Below, in pieces: positions 1-11,651 of a stretch of 64,000 nucleotides of DNA (its first letter is position 1; each line of letters begins with the position of its first letter). Made by a program: the position numbers and the translations under genes. Below the pieces are notes generated by a model. The model did no database searches and was not told the DNA's origin. It saw only the letters and a list, made by a program, of their open reading frames with translations. Where the stretch lies: contig CM017564.1 in assembly GCA_007844125.1 (NCBI GenBank), positions 19,238,115-19,302,114 on the forward strand. The letters run 5' to 3'. The stretch comes from Sinonovacula constricta (taxonomy: Eukaryota; Mollusca; Bivalvia; Cardiida; Solecurtidae).

Positions 1-284
1 TTAAGTTAAAGAAGCATCCTAGGTATGAGACAAACAATGAATTATTAATTAAATGAATTATTATTTAAATGAAGCATTTAGTAATACAATCTATTTAACA
101 ACGTGTCTGTTAGAGTTCAACATTCAATATTGCCATTATAGTCATATACAACTGATTTCGATCTACATATTTACATACCATTTGGAATATAATGTAGAAA
201 GGCATGCATAAAGCTATTAATTGTATTGATTGCATATGCAATTGTCTTAAGTTCGGCTTTCGCAGTGGTAAACTTTTTCAATAC

Positions 285-690
285 CATTTCACAATATATG
301 ACGAAGTCATATGAGCAATGCAACATATACAAAAACCTGAAAAGGCACAGGGGACAAGGGATTCACATGCAGGCCAAATGTCAAAGAACAACTCTGTGAT
401 GAGTAATTTAACATAAAGAGCAAACCTGACAGTAACCGCCTTGGAACGGTCAGTCTGCAAAGGGACCTGTTTTATAGAGCTCTAACCTGAGGGGTTTCTC
501 AGATGCAAGCAATAAAAAGAAACCCGATCTATTTGAATATAAAATGTCCAACCGCTGACATTTTAATTGATATGTTATGTCGAAAGTTGTTACGTCATTG
601 AAAAATAATGTCCACATAGAATTTAGAACTTGTTGATTGTAAGTCATATCAATTGTTTGAAACAAGAAAGAAAAAAATTACAAGAGAAGA
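285..690 (+). repeat. Interspersed repeat family B, copy 1, nested in family A
   Basis: It begins like the copies at 32,700 and 37,528 (ATATATGACRAAGTC, then ATTGCAACATATAC) and contains the diagnostic core ACCGCCTTGGAACGGTCAG, followed by ATAGAGCTCTAACCT. The ORFs overlapping it are translations of this repeat, not genes. Confidence 0.6.
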
Positions 691-846
691 TCATGAACCA
701 CTATAAGTATATTTTGTTCTTTTCCTATCAGTTGTTAGTTATCTGCATATTATTTGCTGATGCCCTTTGAGTAACAAGTCAGCAGTGTCCATATGTGTTT
801 ATGTCATTAACTTGATTAATGCAATGATCATGTTTGTCTTGGTTAT

Positions 847-969
<123 letters not shown>

Positions 970-1089
970 TTTGCTTTGTTTTAAAGGTTGTTTACTATAA
1001 TATAAGTACAAACATTCCAATGTCAAAGAAAACATGGTTTTGAGTTTGAATAAAGAAGGACTACCATTGTCTAAAAGAAATAGCGTTTT

Positions 1090-1107
1090 ATCATCATCAT
1101 CATTATT

Positions 1108-1156
<49 letters not shown>

Positions 1157-1205
1157 ACAACAAAAGCAACAACAACAACATCATCATCACCATCATCATC
1201 ATCAC
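1090..1205 (+). repeat. (TCA)n/(ACA)n microsatellite
   Basis: This is an imperfect TCA trinucleotide array with an internal ACA-rich segment. It would encode poly-Ser in one frame, but there is no sign of a gene around it. It lies directly upstream of the exon-like cassette at 1216. Confidence 0.9.
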
Positions 1206-1215
1206 AATATTTCAG

Positions 1216-1341
1216 TCGCCATCCAACTCTGACTTAGAAGTTGCTTCCTCGGCTGATGAAAGAATGGATACACCTGAGGCCATTTTTAATGAATACGGCT
1301 TAAGTACAGTTTTAAATCTTCTAAATTTTAAGATTTAATTG
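1216..1341 (+). pseudogene. Degenerate copy of the SADERMD cassette exon
   Basis: It follows ATATTTCAG and reads SPSNSDLEVASSADERMDTP in one open frame. It is clearly related to the cassettes at 57,358, 57,603, 62,328 and 62,573. About 12 nt near the 3' end (the GSS-coding part) are missing, and the GTATGT donor of the other copies is GAATAC here, so this copy could not splice normally. The frame runs on to a TAA just after 1,335. Confidence 0.5.
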
Positions 1342-2056
1342 ACAAGTATGATATATAAGATATATATATTGTTGCATTATTATAATTGACCCAGGATTCG
1401 CCTTTGCAGATTCGGCAAATTGCGTGCCAGGGGTTTTATTTGACTTTGTTTGATTCATTTTGTATTCAGGGAAGCCTGTGTGCCTCCATTTTTCCTGTAT
1501 CTTTTCTTTAGGTATTTACTTCTGTTTTGTTTTTACCTCTTATTTTAAACATTGCATTTTTTCCGTTGTAAACAATTCTGTTTTTTTTTATTCTAGCATG
1601 CGTCAATGTACTGTTCCAGCATTCTGTCAAACCTGATTTTTTGTTGTATAATATCTTCAAGAGAAATAGTCGCAAGTCTCTACTACATTAGGCATACTAT
1701 AGCTTAAATGCCTGTATTTTTCACTTGAACAAGTGTCCACATTGGAAAACAAAACTTAGATTCTGTAACTCAAAGCTACATTTAATTTTTCTTTCTTTGA
1801 CACGAACCTCGTTTGAGTCCCATGGTATGGCCTTCATCAAGTGTCTAAGGCATATAATGGTTCACCCGATCATGCTTCAAGTCGGTTCTAGAGCTTGCGA
1901 GTTTGAAAGCGGTCTTCATTATTTTCCTATGCACATCTTACACACATAAGTCTTGGCAAACTTTTTTTTTTTCTCTTAACCTTTACTTTGTGGTCGTCTT
2001 ACCTACCCTCTTAAGTCTAAATATGAACAGTTATTATTCTGTTTATTTTAAATCAG
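1342..2056. other. Non-coding stretch upstream of the propeller exon
   Basis: It is AT- and T-rich with short pyrimidine runs. No RING or B-box zinc-finger spacing was found in any frame. The last bases form a plausible acceptor (TTTTAAATCAG). Confidence 0.5.
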
Positions 2057-3551
2057 CTTCGGGCGACACATACTCTGGCATGACAACACCATAATGAAAG
2101 GAGAAAATATTGAGCTTCAGGCCATCCTGGGCGCTGTAGACAGACTGACAATTTTAAAAAGAATTTACAGTAAACAAATGGAGTCGAGTCGGAAATTTAA
2201 CGAAGAATGTTACAACAAAACCTCTGCGGATATTGAACGAATGAGGAAATCTGATGATAACCCCGTCATACAAAATAAACAAAATAAACTAGATGAAATT
2301 GACAATGAAAATAAAAACAACACTAATAAAAACAGAACTAATTTGAAAAACTTAATTAAAAAAATCCTCCTACTGCCAGGCCTAATAAAAAAATGGAAAG
2401 ATGACCCATTTATTGATGCCTTTTTTAAAGGCCAGGAAGTGTTGAAATTGGAAGATGAATTTAAACGCGGCCAGGTGGACAATTCTAAATTGGAAGCACA
2501 TTCAAATGCGGTACAATATTCAGTAATACGAATTGACGCCAGATTATCAGAGATTAAAAATGATAATGCACGGCTCGTTGCTTTAAGAAATAAAGGGAAA
2601 AAAATATTGGAGTTTGAAAGGAAGCTTGAAGAATACATTTATAAAACGACTTTCAAGACGCTTAAAGTAGAAAAAATACAAAGTAAAATACATTGCTCGA
2701 GAAACATATGGAGAGGTTTGTTCGAACCATCGGTAATCGAGCTGTATAACATCCGTACAAAAATGGACATTAATAATAAGTGCTGGGCGCCTGGTATTTT
2801 AGAGCTTACAGAGACCCTACTTATTTTAACTGATTGGAATAACAGCTGTCTGAAATGGTTTGACCTGGACAGTAAAACCATCACATGGAGTTGGTCTCTT
2901 AAGTCAAAGCCCTGGGGTATAACTATAATTCCTGAATCGCGAATAGCCGTGACATTCCCAGACACTCAACAAATCTCATATTTTAAAAGCAATCGGGACC
3001 TTGATTTCTGTGGTCAAATACCTGTAGATGGCAGATGTTTGGATATACATAGTTCCGGCGACAAGCTCTTCGTAACATACATCTGTCCACAGCCAAAGAT
3101 TCAGATTCTTGCCTTGACAGGGAAGGTTCTAAAGGAAATTCAAAGTGAAACATTAGGCAATCTGTTCGTGTGGCCTATGCATTGTGCAGTAAGTCAAGAC
3201 AGCAAGCGGCTGTATGTCACTGACAATGCCAAACACACACTTACATGTTTGGACACAGACGGCACCGGCATAAATGTCCTTTGGACTTACAAAGATCAGC
3301 AGTTCAAGTATCCAACAGGCGTTATTACTGGGTTCGGCGACTGTATCTACGTCTGCAGTGCTATCCATGACGTAAAAACAATCCACGTTGTGTCTCCTCG
3401 CGGCCGCCTACTCGTCGTAATTCTACTGAACAAGAAGGAACTCAATAATCTCCAGGCTATATGTTACAGCAGCCACCACCAGAAACTATACGTGACAAGT
3501 GGTAATTTTATCACGCCATTGCCCCTGATGAAAAGGACCTATACATGCAAG
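2057..3551 (+). CDS. Coiled-coil plus NHL/TRIM-type beta-propeller exon (5' part of a predicted NHL-EEP gene)
   Basis: The frame is open from 2052, and the first ATG is at 2094 with A at -3. A candidate acceptor AG lies at 2055-2056, so RING/B-box exons could lie further 5', although none is visible in this window. From the ATG, residues 1-200 are charged and helical (coiled coil, with an Asn/Lys-rich stretch near 70-85). Residues about 210-475 repeat a propeller-blade pattern: LTDWNNSCLKWFDL, GDKLFVTY, SKRLYVTDN, GDCIYVCS and HQKLYVTSG. This is the C-terminal module of invertebrate TRIM2/3/56/71-like proteins, where the propeller usually binds RNA or protein. The exon ends AAG|GTGAGC at 3551/3552 after exactly 486 codons (phase 0). 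Reading past the donor adds only 29 nondescript residues before a stop. The next exon (4769) is also phase 0. Without a RING, ubiquitin-ligase activity cannot be claimed. Confidence 0.8.
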
Positions 3552-4768
3552 GTGAGCACTTTATTATTCAAATACGCCCGTTTTTACCTACAACCAAAGA
3601 AATGCTTTTTTGCGTGTGTGTCTCACTACAGAAACATATAAATTATCGTTAAATGTACATGTATATGATGTTATAAAAGGTGAAACTAAGATACTTGTGT
3701 AAATCAGACCTTGACCATTTTTGTCTAGGTAACGTTCGCTTGGATTAAGAGGGAAAAGGACGCCGTGACAAGTATTTTTAGATTTTAACTCACGTCATCA
3801 AAAAACAAACACATTATTGAAAACTAAAATCACTATGCATGTACAACAATTATCCAGAATTTCAAATCATTATCACAGTGCGGTCATTAATTTTATTATT
3901 TTCTACTGAGGTTTTTGTATCTTAAAATGCCAGTACAACAGTAATTTAACAAAGCATATTGGCAATCTTCAGTCTAATTTAAAGCCATTGAGAACCACCC
4001 TTAGTTTACTATAACTTAAAATCCGGGTAAAATGAAACTTAACTTGTACAGAGTTGATGAGTTCAATATGACTGGCATGAACAATTGTCACAAGGCGGTA
4101 TTTGTTGTGTTTGTTCTATTTTATTCAAGGTGCCTTCCAGATTACCACAGCCTTAATCTAGGATGTCGCTATTTTTAAATATTAAAGGGGTAAAATTATC
4201 AAATATATTAACTACAACTTCACTAAGGCGCACACACAAGTTAATAAAACTGTTAAAATCACCGAGACAAGTCATTATATAAATAGATAAAACAGGTACC
4301 ACATTGTAACGGTACATCGGCAAACGACTCAACTGGGTGCCCAAAAATCTACAAACTTCAATGTTGCTCGTAGATTTATGAAATTAAGCACTGGGTGTTT
4401 GGATTGTCCAAAACGACTGTCTTGACTGTCTTGAATACTTCCATCTTTAATGTTGTAAATCGATTTTATTCAAATTATTTTTTACGAAATATAAATATTA
4501 TCCTGACCTTTTCTTTACCTGACAATTTTAAGGTGAGTCTAATATTGTTTCTGACACATCTGTACAAACTGCAGATGTATCATTTATGTTTGTACTTGTT
4601 TTAAGTATATAATCTGTATTTAAAATATATGGCTTATTCTTTATTGAAAGCATATCTCTTTAGGCCATTTACCTTAATCATATCCGTCTAATTGGACATA
4701 ATGTCATCACTTTTTAACAAAAGCTGCGAATTGGATTTTGTCTTAAGTTGTCACTATTATTATTTCAG
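3552..4768 (+). other. Intron between propeller and EEP exons
   Basis: GTGAGC at the 5' end and TTATTTCAG at the 3' end give a canonical 1,217-nt intron linking two phase-0 exons. It contains one further candidate: an open segment 4374-4532, bounded by TAG at 4371-4373 and AAG|GTGAGT at 4532/4533, also phase 0. It could be an optional 53-residue exon, but it resembles no domain I know, and its 3' end could equally be read as a pyrimidine-rich acceptor. Confidence 0.6.
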
Positions 4769-5698
4769 CTGACATCAAGGAAAGTTAAAGCTACAGTACG
4801 TGTCTTTGAGCCTGATGAAAGCATAGATACCCAAGAGGGCCATCCTTGTTGCTTGGAAAAAAATAAAATAAAGGTATGCTCCCTTAATGTACGTGGCTTA
4901 AGAACGCGCTTAAAGGATAAAGCATTTAAACAATTTATTTATCAGCACCACATACTCTGTTTGACAGAAACTAATTTGGCGGAAAAAGACACACATTTTC
5001 CCCAACGGGAATATAAACATTATGCACGAATTAGAACACAAGTAAAAACGAAAGGTCCTAAAACTTCGGGCGGTATTAGCATATTTATTCACAAGAGCTT
5101 ATCACGTAATGTCCAGGAAATCGACTGTGATAGTGAATGTGTGTTATGGGTTAAACTGAAAGACGTTTGTCCAACTATTAACGAGCCTCTGCTGCTAGGA
5201 GCTGTATATATGCCAAGACACAATTCACCATTCTGGAACAAAGACTTACTATCCAATTTTGACAACGAAGTTCTCAGTAAGTGCGCTGCATGTAAACACG
5301 TCATATTGACGGGAGATTTTAACAGTCGGACCGCTTTGCTTCGCGATTTTATCCCATATGATGTAGACAACAAATATAGAGTATTAAAAGAGCTATCTAT
5401 TCCCCTAAACAGATCATCTACGGATGATTCATATGTAAATACTAATGGAGCAAGATTAATCGAAACGTGTCAAGATAACAACTTACTCATGTTAAATGGA
5501 CGATTTTCACAAGACAAAGGTGAATACACATTTTTTGTTAAAAGATTAAGCAAGAAAACAAAAGAAGTAACAGAAATAAAAACACTTATTGACTATACTA
5601 TCGCAACGGTTGAAACTTTTAAAATGATCAAATCATTTCGTGTAATCACAGATGCTCTTGCGTTTAGTGATCACAGGCCACTTCTCTTTGAAATTTAA
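4769..5698 (+). CDS. EEP (LINE-type AP endonuclease-like) terminal exon, probably spliced to the NHL exon
   Basis: This exon has 309 codons and a TAA stop, and follows a pyrimidine-rich acceptor (TTATTTCAG, AG at 4767-4768). The first Met is well inside the nuclease core (VYMPRH), so it is unlikely to be an independent gene start. Phase 0 matches the upstream donor at 3552. Motifs in order are CSLNVRG (Asn), CLTETNL (Glu), GGISIFIH, GAVYMPRH (Tyr), LTGDFNSR (Asp/Asn), LIDYTI (Asp) and FSDHRPLLFEI (Ser-Asp-His). These are the metal and phosphate ligands of the exonuclease III/APE1 fold as found in LINE endonucleases, and all appear present. The protein stops right at the end of the domain. No reverse transcriptase follows, unlike an autonomous LINE. 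Predicted activity is phosphodiester cleavage or hydrolysis; the substrate is unknown. Alternatives are an exonised retroelement fragment, or a separate gene with an unseen first exon. Confidence 0.75.
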   Translation: MTSRKVKATVRVFEPDESIDTQEGHPCCLEKNKIKVCSLNVRGLRTRLKDKAFKQFIYQHHILCLTETNLAEKDTHFPQREYKHYARIRTQVKTKGPKTSGGISIFIHKSLSRNVQEIDCDSECVLWVKLKDVCPTINEPLLLGAVYMPRHNSPFWNKDLLSNFDNEVLSKCAACKHVILTGDFNSRTALLRDFIPYDVDNKYRVLKELSIPLNRSSTDDSYVNTNGARLIETCQDNNLLMLNGRFSQDKGEYTFFVKRLSKKTKEVTEIKTLIDYTIATVETFKMIKSFRVITDALAFSDHRPLLFEI

Positions 5699-5897
5699 TC
5701 TCAAATTGAATAAGATAACTGTTAGCTATTAGTATCGACGAATCAAACTTAGAATGTGTAACGGTTATATACAAATATGCAATGATTTTCTTAGCATTAT
5801 GTTGTAAAACATATTATTTGAGTTATTTATCTTGAAGCGTTATTATTTGTGAATATTGTAAATTGCTTTATTGTGTATTTTGTGAAATTGCCATATT

Positions 5898-5903
5898 ATT
5901 AAA
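5898..5903 (+). terminator. Putative polyadenylation signal for the EEP exon
   Basis: ATTAAA lies 200 nt after the stop codon, followed by a T/GT-rich stretch (TTGTTTCTG). It is the common variant hexamer. No AATAAA lies between the stop and this point. Confidence 0.4.
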
Positions 5904-8900
5904 ATATTGTTTCTGCCTGTCACTCCAATCTTGATCGAACGAGAGGTCGTCGGACCATCAAAGAAACCTTGTAAAATCGAGTTGCTCGCATCATTGTTTC
6001 CCCACATGTATGTTTTCAAAACAAGATCATCTCAATTGCCGTACACTGACATTGTCATAAAATTTCATGCGTTATAGTCTTTTGTGGGGCTATTTCTCAA
6101 CATCCATCATCTCAGTGTACTAAACCTCAATGTTTTTTCTTCTGAATTGCTCAGAGAACTCTACACCTGTAATCAATTTGCCTCATAATATACGAACGTA
6201 TGCCGTATGTAGTGTCCACCTGACAAACAGTAATGGCTATTAGCAATTCTCTCTTAACTTATATACTAATAGCTTATAATAAATAACATTTAATTACTCA
6301 AAAGGTATCCCTACTTAAACAAGCACAATTTGGTGCAATGAGATAAGGTGTGTGTTGGTTGACTAATTACCCACAACAACGACTGCCATAAAAGCGCGTC
6401 GCATGTCATTCCAGAAAAGCAGTGTAAAAAGCAATGACGAATGTATGTTCCAAATCAATTGGCTATTGGGACTTTAAAGGTGTTTTATTGTCACTGCATT
6501 CTTTTCTTCAGCGATCAATTGAATATTTTTATTAATAAACACAGTTTTGACGTGGCCTGCAAATTTGCTCGCATTACAAAATCATATCGATATGTACATA
6601 CGATGGGTTTCTCAGTTAATTTGTTATTATCCATTGTTATTATCCATTATATTTAAAAACAGACGGTAACTATTGTTACTTTATCTATGACTTGTTTGTG
6701 ACCCCTTTATTCTCAAAGTCTTTGGGTTTAAAATAAAATTTAGGTTTTTACGTTTTTTAGGTTTTGTTTAAATTATGAAATTTAAGTAAATGATTGAACA
6801 TGCTTCTTATAAGCATCTAAAATTTATTTTTTCAAATATGACTTAAGATGTAAGAAATAAACATAAATTACTGTCACTTACTTTTTGGTTAGTTAGTACT
6901 TTATAACGACCACATTCAAGACATTTTCTTGACATGATTGTTCCTGAAAGCCGATATTTTTGTATACTTTCAATACAATTAAAAATGAAGGTTACACTTT
7001 AACTTTATAAAAAGGAATAAAGAAAAAGTCAGTTTGAGGCAATACCATAGAACTTTGTTATCTTGACAGCAGATAGGTAACATATGTCTATGCAAATGCA
7101 TGGTCTCAAATCTACTTCTTTATCTTTATTGTACCTTTTATGTTTTACATGAAAATGTATACATTGTTATTTGATCATTCCTCAATGTATTTTCTGATAT
7201 CAAAGTCAAAATTTGAACACTTTAATATTTTCGGTATAAAACCATATGCAGAGTATCTCTGTACTTAATATTTTGTATGGACATTTTTAGGAATATATGT
7301 AAATAGTTTTATTGTCGACACAACCGAAATGATGGAATGTTTGAAATGAAAGTTTAAAAGATGATATGTTTGAATGGTCAGACATCTGATTATATACATG
7401 TGTGGTATTAGAAATAAGCCATTACTTATCGCATTCTGAAGACAATTTATCCTATGTACAATAATAAATCCACATAACCACAATCATATTGTCTTTGTTG
7501 ATGTATTTTGTCCTTTTAATTGTTAAAGTGACTAAGCCAGCTTTAGTACTTTTATGACAATGAAGAATCAACATGGACAGTTCAATTACATGTGTTATTA
7601 GGCTTAAATTGCTTAATAGTAGTTAAAAAGTGTGGCAACGCTTGAATTTCTCACAACCTAAAGACAACATACGCTTCTGAAGTTTGTGACAAGATTAAAA
7701 ATTGAGTACTAGTATGCATTCTAGTTCAACAAATTTTCTCCTATTTGAAAATAAGATAAAAGTTAATACTGTGAAAAGTCACATTAACACTTAGCTTGAT
7801 ACATTTGTTAATAACCGAGACTAATTCTTCAGTCATCTTCTTAACATTGCAAGGCAAGGCTGCCGTGACATATTGCTGGAGATTAAGCAGCAGATAGTAC
7901 AAATCTTGATCAGAAAGCTACCAGCAGGGATCTGCCTGATCTGGATCAACATTACTTCAAAAAGTTGTACTTGTTTAGCAAGCTAAGGGTTAACAGTTCA
8001 CATTTTTTTTTAAGTTTCCTTTTCAGATTTTCTCTAACATTTCATTGAGAGTGTAAGTCTTGCGTATTTTAATCAGACACTAAAATAATCCAGTAAGCAT
8101 GTAATTTCAGGACACTGCAAGTTTGACAATGATTTAAAAAAAATATATCAACAAATCAAGAAAAAAAAAACAGTTACTTATGCGTTTCTTTTCTAGAAAC
8201 TGCATTATTATAATAATTTTATACAATTTAGAGAATTAAAAGGGTGCTATCTAATAAGTTAACTAAACTAAAATAATGCATCCTGTGAAACAATATAACA
8301 AGAATGTAACAATTCAAGACAAGAACTAAATGGCACGGCTTGAAGTCCTTGTTGCTTTAAGAGTTCTTATGGCAAGATTTGACACGTATGCCATCAAAAA
8401 TATTATAAACATCCTAATGGTCCCTAAAAATATAGCTGATAATATCAACATGACCTACGAAAATTAGTCATTTAAGATTTTTGTGCTGCAACCCAGATCT
8501 AGTGTCCATTGAATAGAGCATGTTGCAAAGGTAGTGACTTCGGATGAATTATGACCAAGTCCATTTCCTGAAATAATAAAAAACATATTTAAAACTCCAT
8601 AATGGATGTGAATAAACTTCATAATGGATGTGAACAGTCTCACTTTCTTATCCATTTAAATGGTCCACAATGATAAGTGGCTATTTTAGACAAGAATGAA
8701 TGTTACTATTTTTCAATGTTCCCTCTCTGAATGAAAACGGGTTTAAGGATATATCCAAGAGCATGGGTCAAGTTTCCCCCTTAAACAACAAAACAAATGT
8801 TACCTGAAATGATCACACACAGTACTGTTTATTGGCATCCTAAATATATGTGAACAAATCATAACATCATCCCGGTAGTCTGTTATGTCATTGATAACAT

Positions 8901-10182
8901 TTTTAAGCAGAACCACAAACCCCCACCCCACATCTCATCATGCTTATTTATAGTCTTAGAAAGAACGAACATTCAGAGCAATTTGTTTCATGCTTTGCAT
9001 GTCTAACAATTGAATCTAAATTCCCCAAAACAGTTGAAAAATATTGTTACATGTACTTGATATTTAGCAAGTTGTTGGATATCCTCATTCATAACATATC
9101 ACATTAATTCATCGATTGAGAATAAGCCACACATTGTGCTTTTATATGGTTATCGTCCCACCAACAGTATTTAGCTATCTGGAGACGGTATCCACTTGAA
9201 GCAGATATAGTGCTGCCCTCACTGTGTATAGCATGACTTGAACACCTGGCATGATATCAGGCCCAGTCTCGTTATCCTGACACTGGACCAAGCATTTGTG
9301 TCACTACCCTTATATAAGCTTAATTGATATTAATTCACCTTCACTTTTTACGACTTTACTGGCATTTCTGTGGTAAACAATATAAAAAAGTAAACTATTA
9401 CACACTTACTTATCTCCAAGTAAATATGCATTGTTTACATGTTGAAGCATCACTATACAAACTGATACAAAACAACATAGATATTGTAATTATGTTTATA
9501 TATGAATGAACGACATTAGGAATAAAAAGTGGCATGTTTATGTTCTTTGTTTTATTAAAAAATAACGGCAAGAATAGTAAACAAATGAAACATTGTTTTC
9601 TGCATACATTTTGAGACAATCATGCAATTATGACACTCTATAGAATGTAATAATTATCAAGATGTCATGGCCATGTTTTGATTATATTATATTGTATTTT
9701 TATTTTTTTATGGCATTGGTAGTCAAGATTATTTTAGCATCTAAAACAAGACTCGCCTGTACCTTAATTATTATTTATAAATTAAAAAACAACATTCAAA
9801 AGTTAAAATGTTTAAGAGAAATATAAAGTGACCTACCATCTCATGGCTGTTTGGATGTGTCTTCCTAACTGACAACTCCCAAAGGTAATGAGCAAAACTT
9901 TCTAGTAACAACGCCTCACATAAATATTCAATGGCTGAACATGCATACACGTGAACTCTCCCACTTTTGGAGGGAGACTTTCACTTTTAAGGATAAAAAC
10001 TATTTGAAAATGAGGGGTGTTTTACACATTTTCAGAAATCTCCCTACTTGGAAAGAGAAAACTTCCATCTTTGTTTATATGAAAATAACAAATCTTCCAC
10101 TTTGCAAGTGAAAATCCCCCACATTTCCCTCAGAAAAAAAACATGTATAAACATAGGTGAATAAAAATATTAAAACACCAAT
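5904..10182. other. Gene-free stretch
   Basis: This is AT-rich sequence with only short, unconvincing ORFs. A somewhat less AT-rich patch at 7,850-7,990, and 9,170-9,300 (which includes GTCTCGTTATCCTGACACTGG-like sequence also hinted at near 51,220), look like repeat remnants. No coding region is supported. Confidence 0.5.
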
Positions 10183-10183
10183 T

Positions 10184-10319
10184 GGTTATTCAAAATATTT
10201 TAAGACAACACATGTACCGTTAATGCGTTATTGTGTACAATGGTTCTTACCAGATATAACCATTGAACACAATGAAGGATTAACGGTACATGTATTGTCT
10301 TAAATTATTTAAAATAACC
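10184..10319. repeat. Foldback element / long inverted repeat
   Basis: The left arm, 10,184-10,246 (GGTTATTCAAAATATTTTAA, then GACAACACATGTACCGTTAA), is repeated as its reverse complement at 10,258-10,319, with about 11 nt between the arms. Conserved blocks include CATGTACCGTTAA and its complement TTAACGGTACATG. The arms are diverged (roughly one mismatch per six to eight bases by eye), so it is an old hairpin-forming MITE or foldback rather than a recent one. Confidence 0.75.
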
Positions 10320-11651
10320 CGTCTACACAATCATTGATTGGTCACAATTGTAGGATATATTGACCAAATAAAAACAGTGAGGTCATTTGATATAGATAAG
10401 TGAATGTTTGTGTGTTATGTACTCATGAAACAAACAATTCCTGATAACCGTTAATTAAGCTAATTTAATCCCATTTATTTTTTTTTGTCAAAAAGTGTCT
10501 ATTTAAACAAGAAAAAAAAGATATTCTGATTATTTTCAAACGTGCCCTAGATGTAAATAACAAGACTATTTGCATTATTAGACTTATATGCAACTAAAGC
10601 AGCCCAGATACTTCATTGCAAGCTAACCAAAAGGTCTTATTTACAAGATACAAGATTTCCTTTCCTGTATAGATTTTAGTGTTGTGAGACACAGAAATCC
10701 ATGAACACTTACCGTTTCCACGCCGAAGTTGACGCTTATAAGTGTCATGTGGCCTCGTTTGGAAATGGACATGATCTTTGTTTTATACTTAATCTTGTTG
10801 AAACTGGCACAAAGTTTTTTTCCATGTTCGAAGGAGGGAACATCCAAGTCAACACACATGGCAACAGAGGTATGTTAACATTAACTGTATCACCCATTGC
10901 TTCAACACTCTGGAAGAAAGCTCAAAGCAACAGGAATAATTGACAATTAATCAGCATAAGAGTGTGACCTTCCTGGCTTATATTTGATTGAAAAGTTAAA
11001 AAAAAAATCCGTAATCCATCTTTGACTGGTAGCATCTAACTTTGATGACGTCAGTAGACAGGTTAGAGGATTACTCTCTCAGACAGCTTTGAATACAAAA
11101 CCACTTAGATAATTATACTATCACCCGTTCTTTACTATCCTGCTTTTACTAGCGTACTGACCCTTAAAAATTAGAATTGTCTACATGTAATATGTAATGT
11201 TGTGTAATGTCTGCGAAACTAAGGGTGATGTGACCTTATCCTTTAACTTCTCAAATGCCGTCTTTTGATCCATGCATCCCTAGCAGATTTGACCTGTATG
11301 AGTTTGCGTGACTTTCGACCGTTCAAACAATGATTATTACCAAAACTCCTATAGTAGAATATGTAACCTGTGAACTGGCGTAACACTTATACGTAAGTAT
11401 TTCTTCATCTGAAAAAAAAATATATTGGTATGGCAGGAGACATGCTTTACCGACCTGTTCTAAAGTCTTTCTTCTCGAAATCAGCATACTCATACAGACA
11501 GTTTGCGCTGAAAGGGGAACCTAGTATAGCACTAGTGAAAGCTGACCTAAAATTAACAAAATCCCAATTATGTGTGTTTGTTTGTACGATGAAAACATTT
11601 ACAGAAAGTTTTGTAAACAACATGAAATTTTACACAGGAACAAAATACAAA
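10320..11651. other. Gene-free stretch with small ORFs of no known family
   Basis: Short ORFs on both strands at 10,641-10,943 and on plus at 11,430-11,654 resemble no domain and lack splice or coding support. Nothing else was recognised. Confidence 0.4.

Noticed and set aside
1034..1237. Poly-Ser ORF
   Set aside because: It is the (TCA)n microsatellite read in frame; no codon variation or flanking exon supports a protein.
2210..2965. Minus-strand ORFs opposite the propeller exon
   Set aside because: They are shadows of the clearly coding plus strand (propeller and coiled-coil patterns).
3552..3641. Read-through C terminus of the propeller ORF
   Set aside because: It lies after a strong GTGAGC donor, and its residues do not resemble the final propeller strand; more likely intron.
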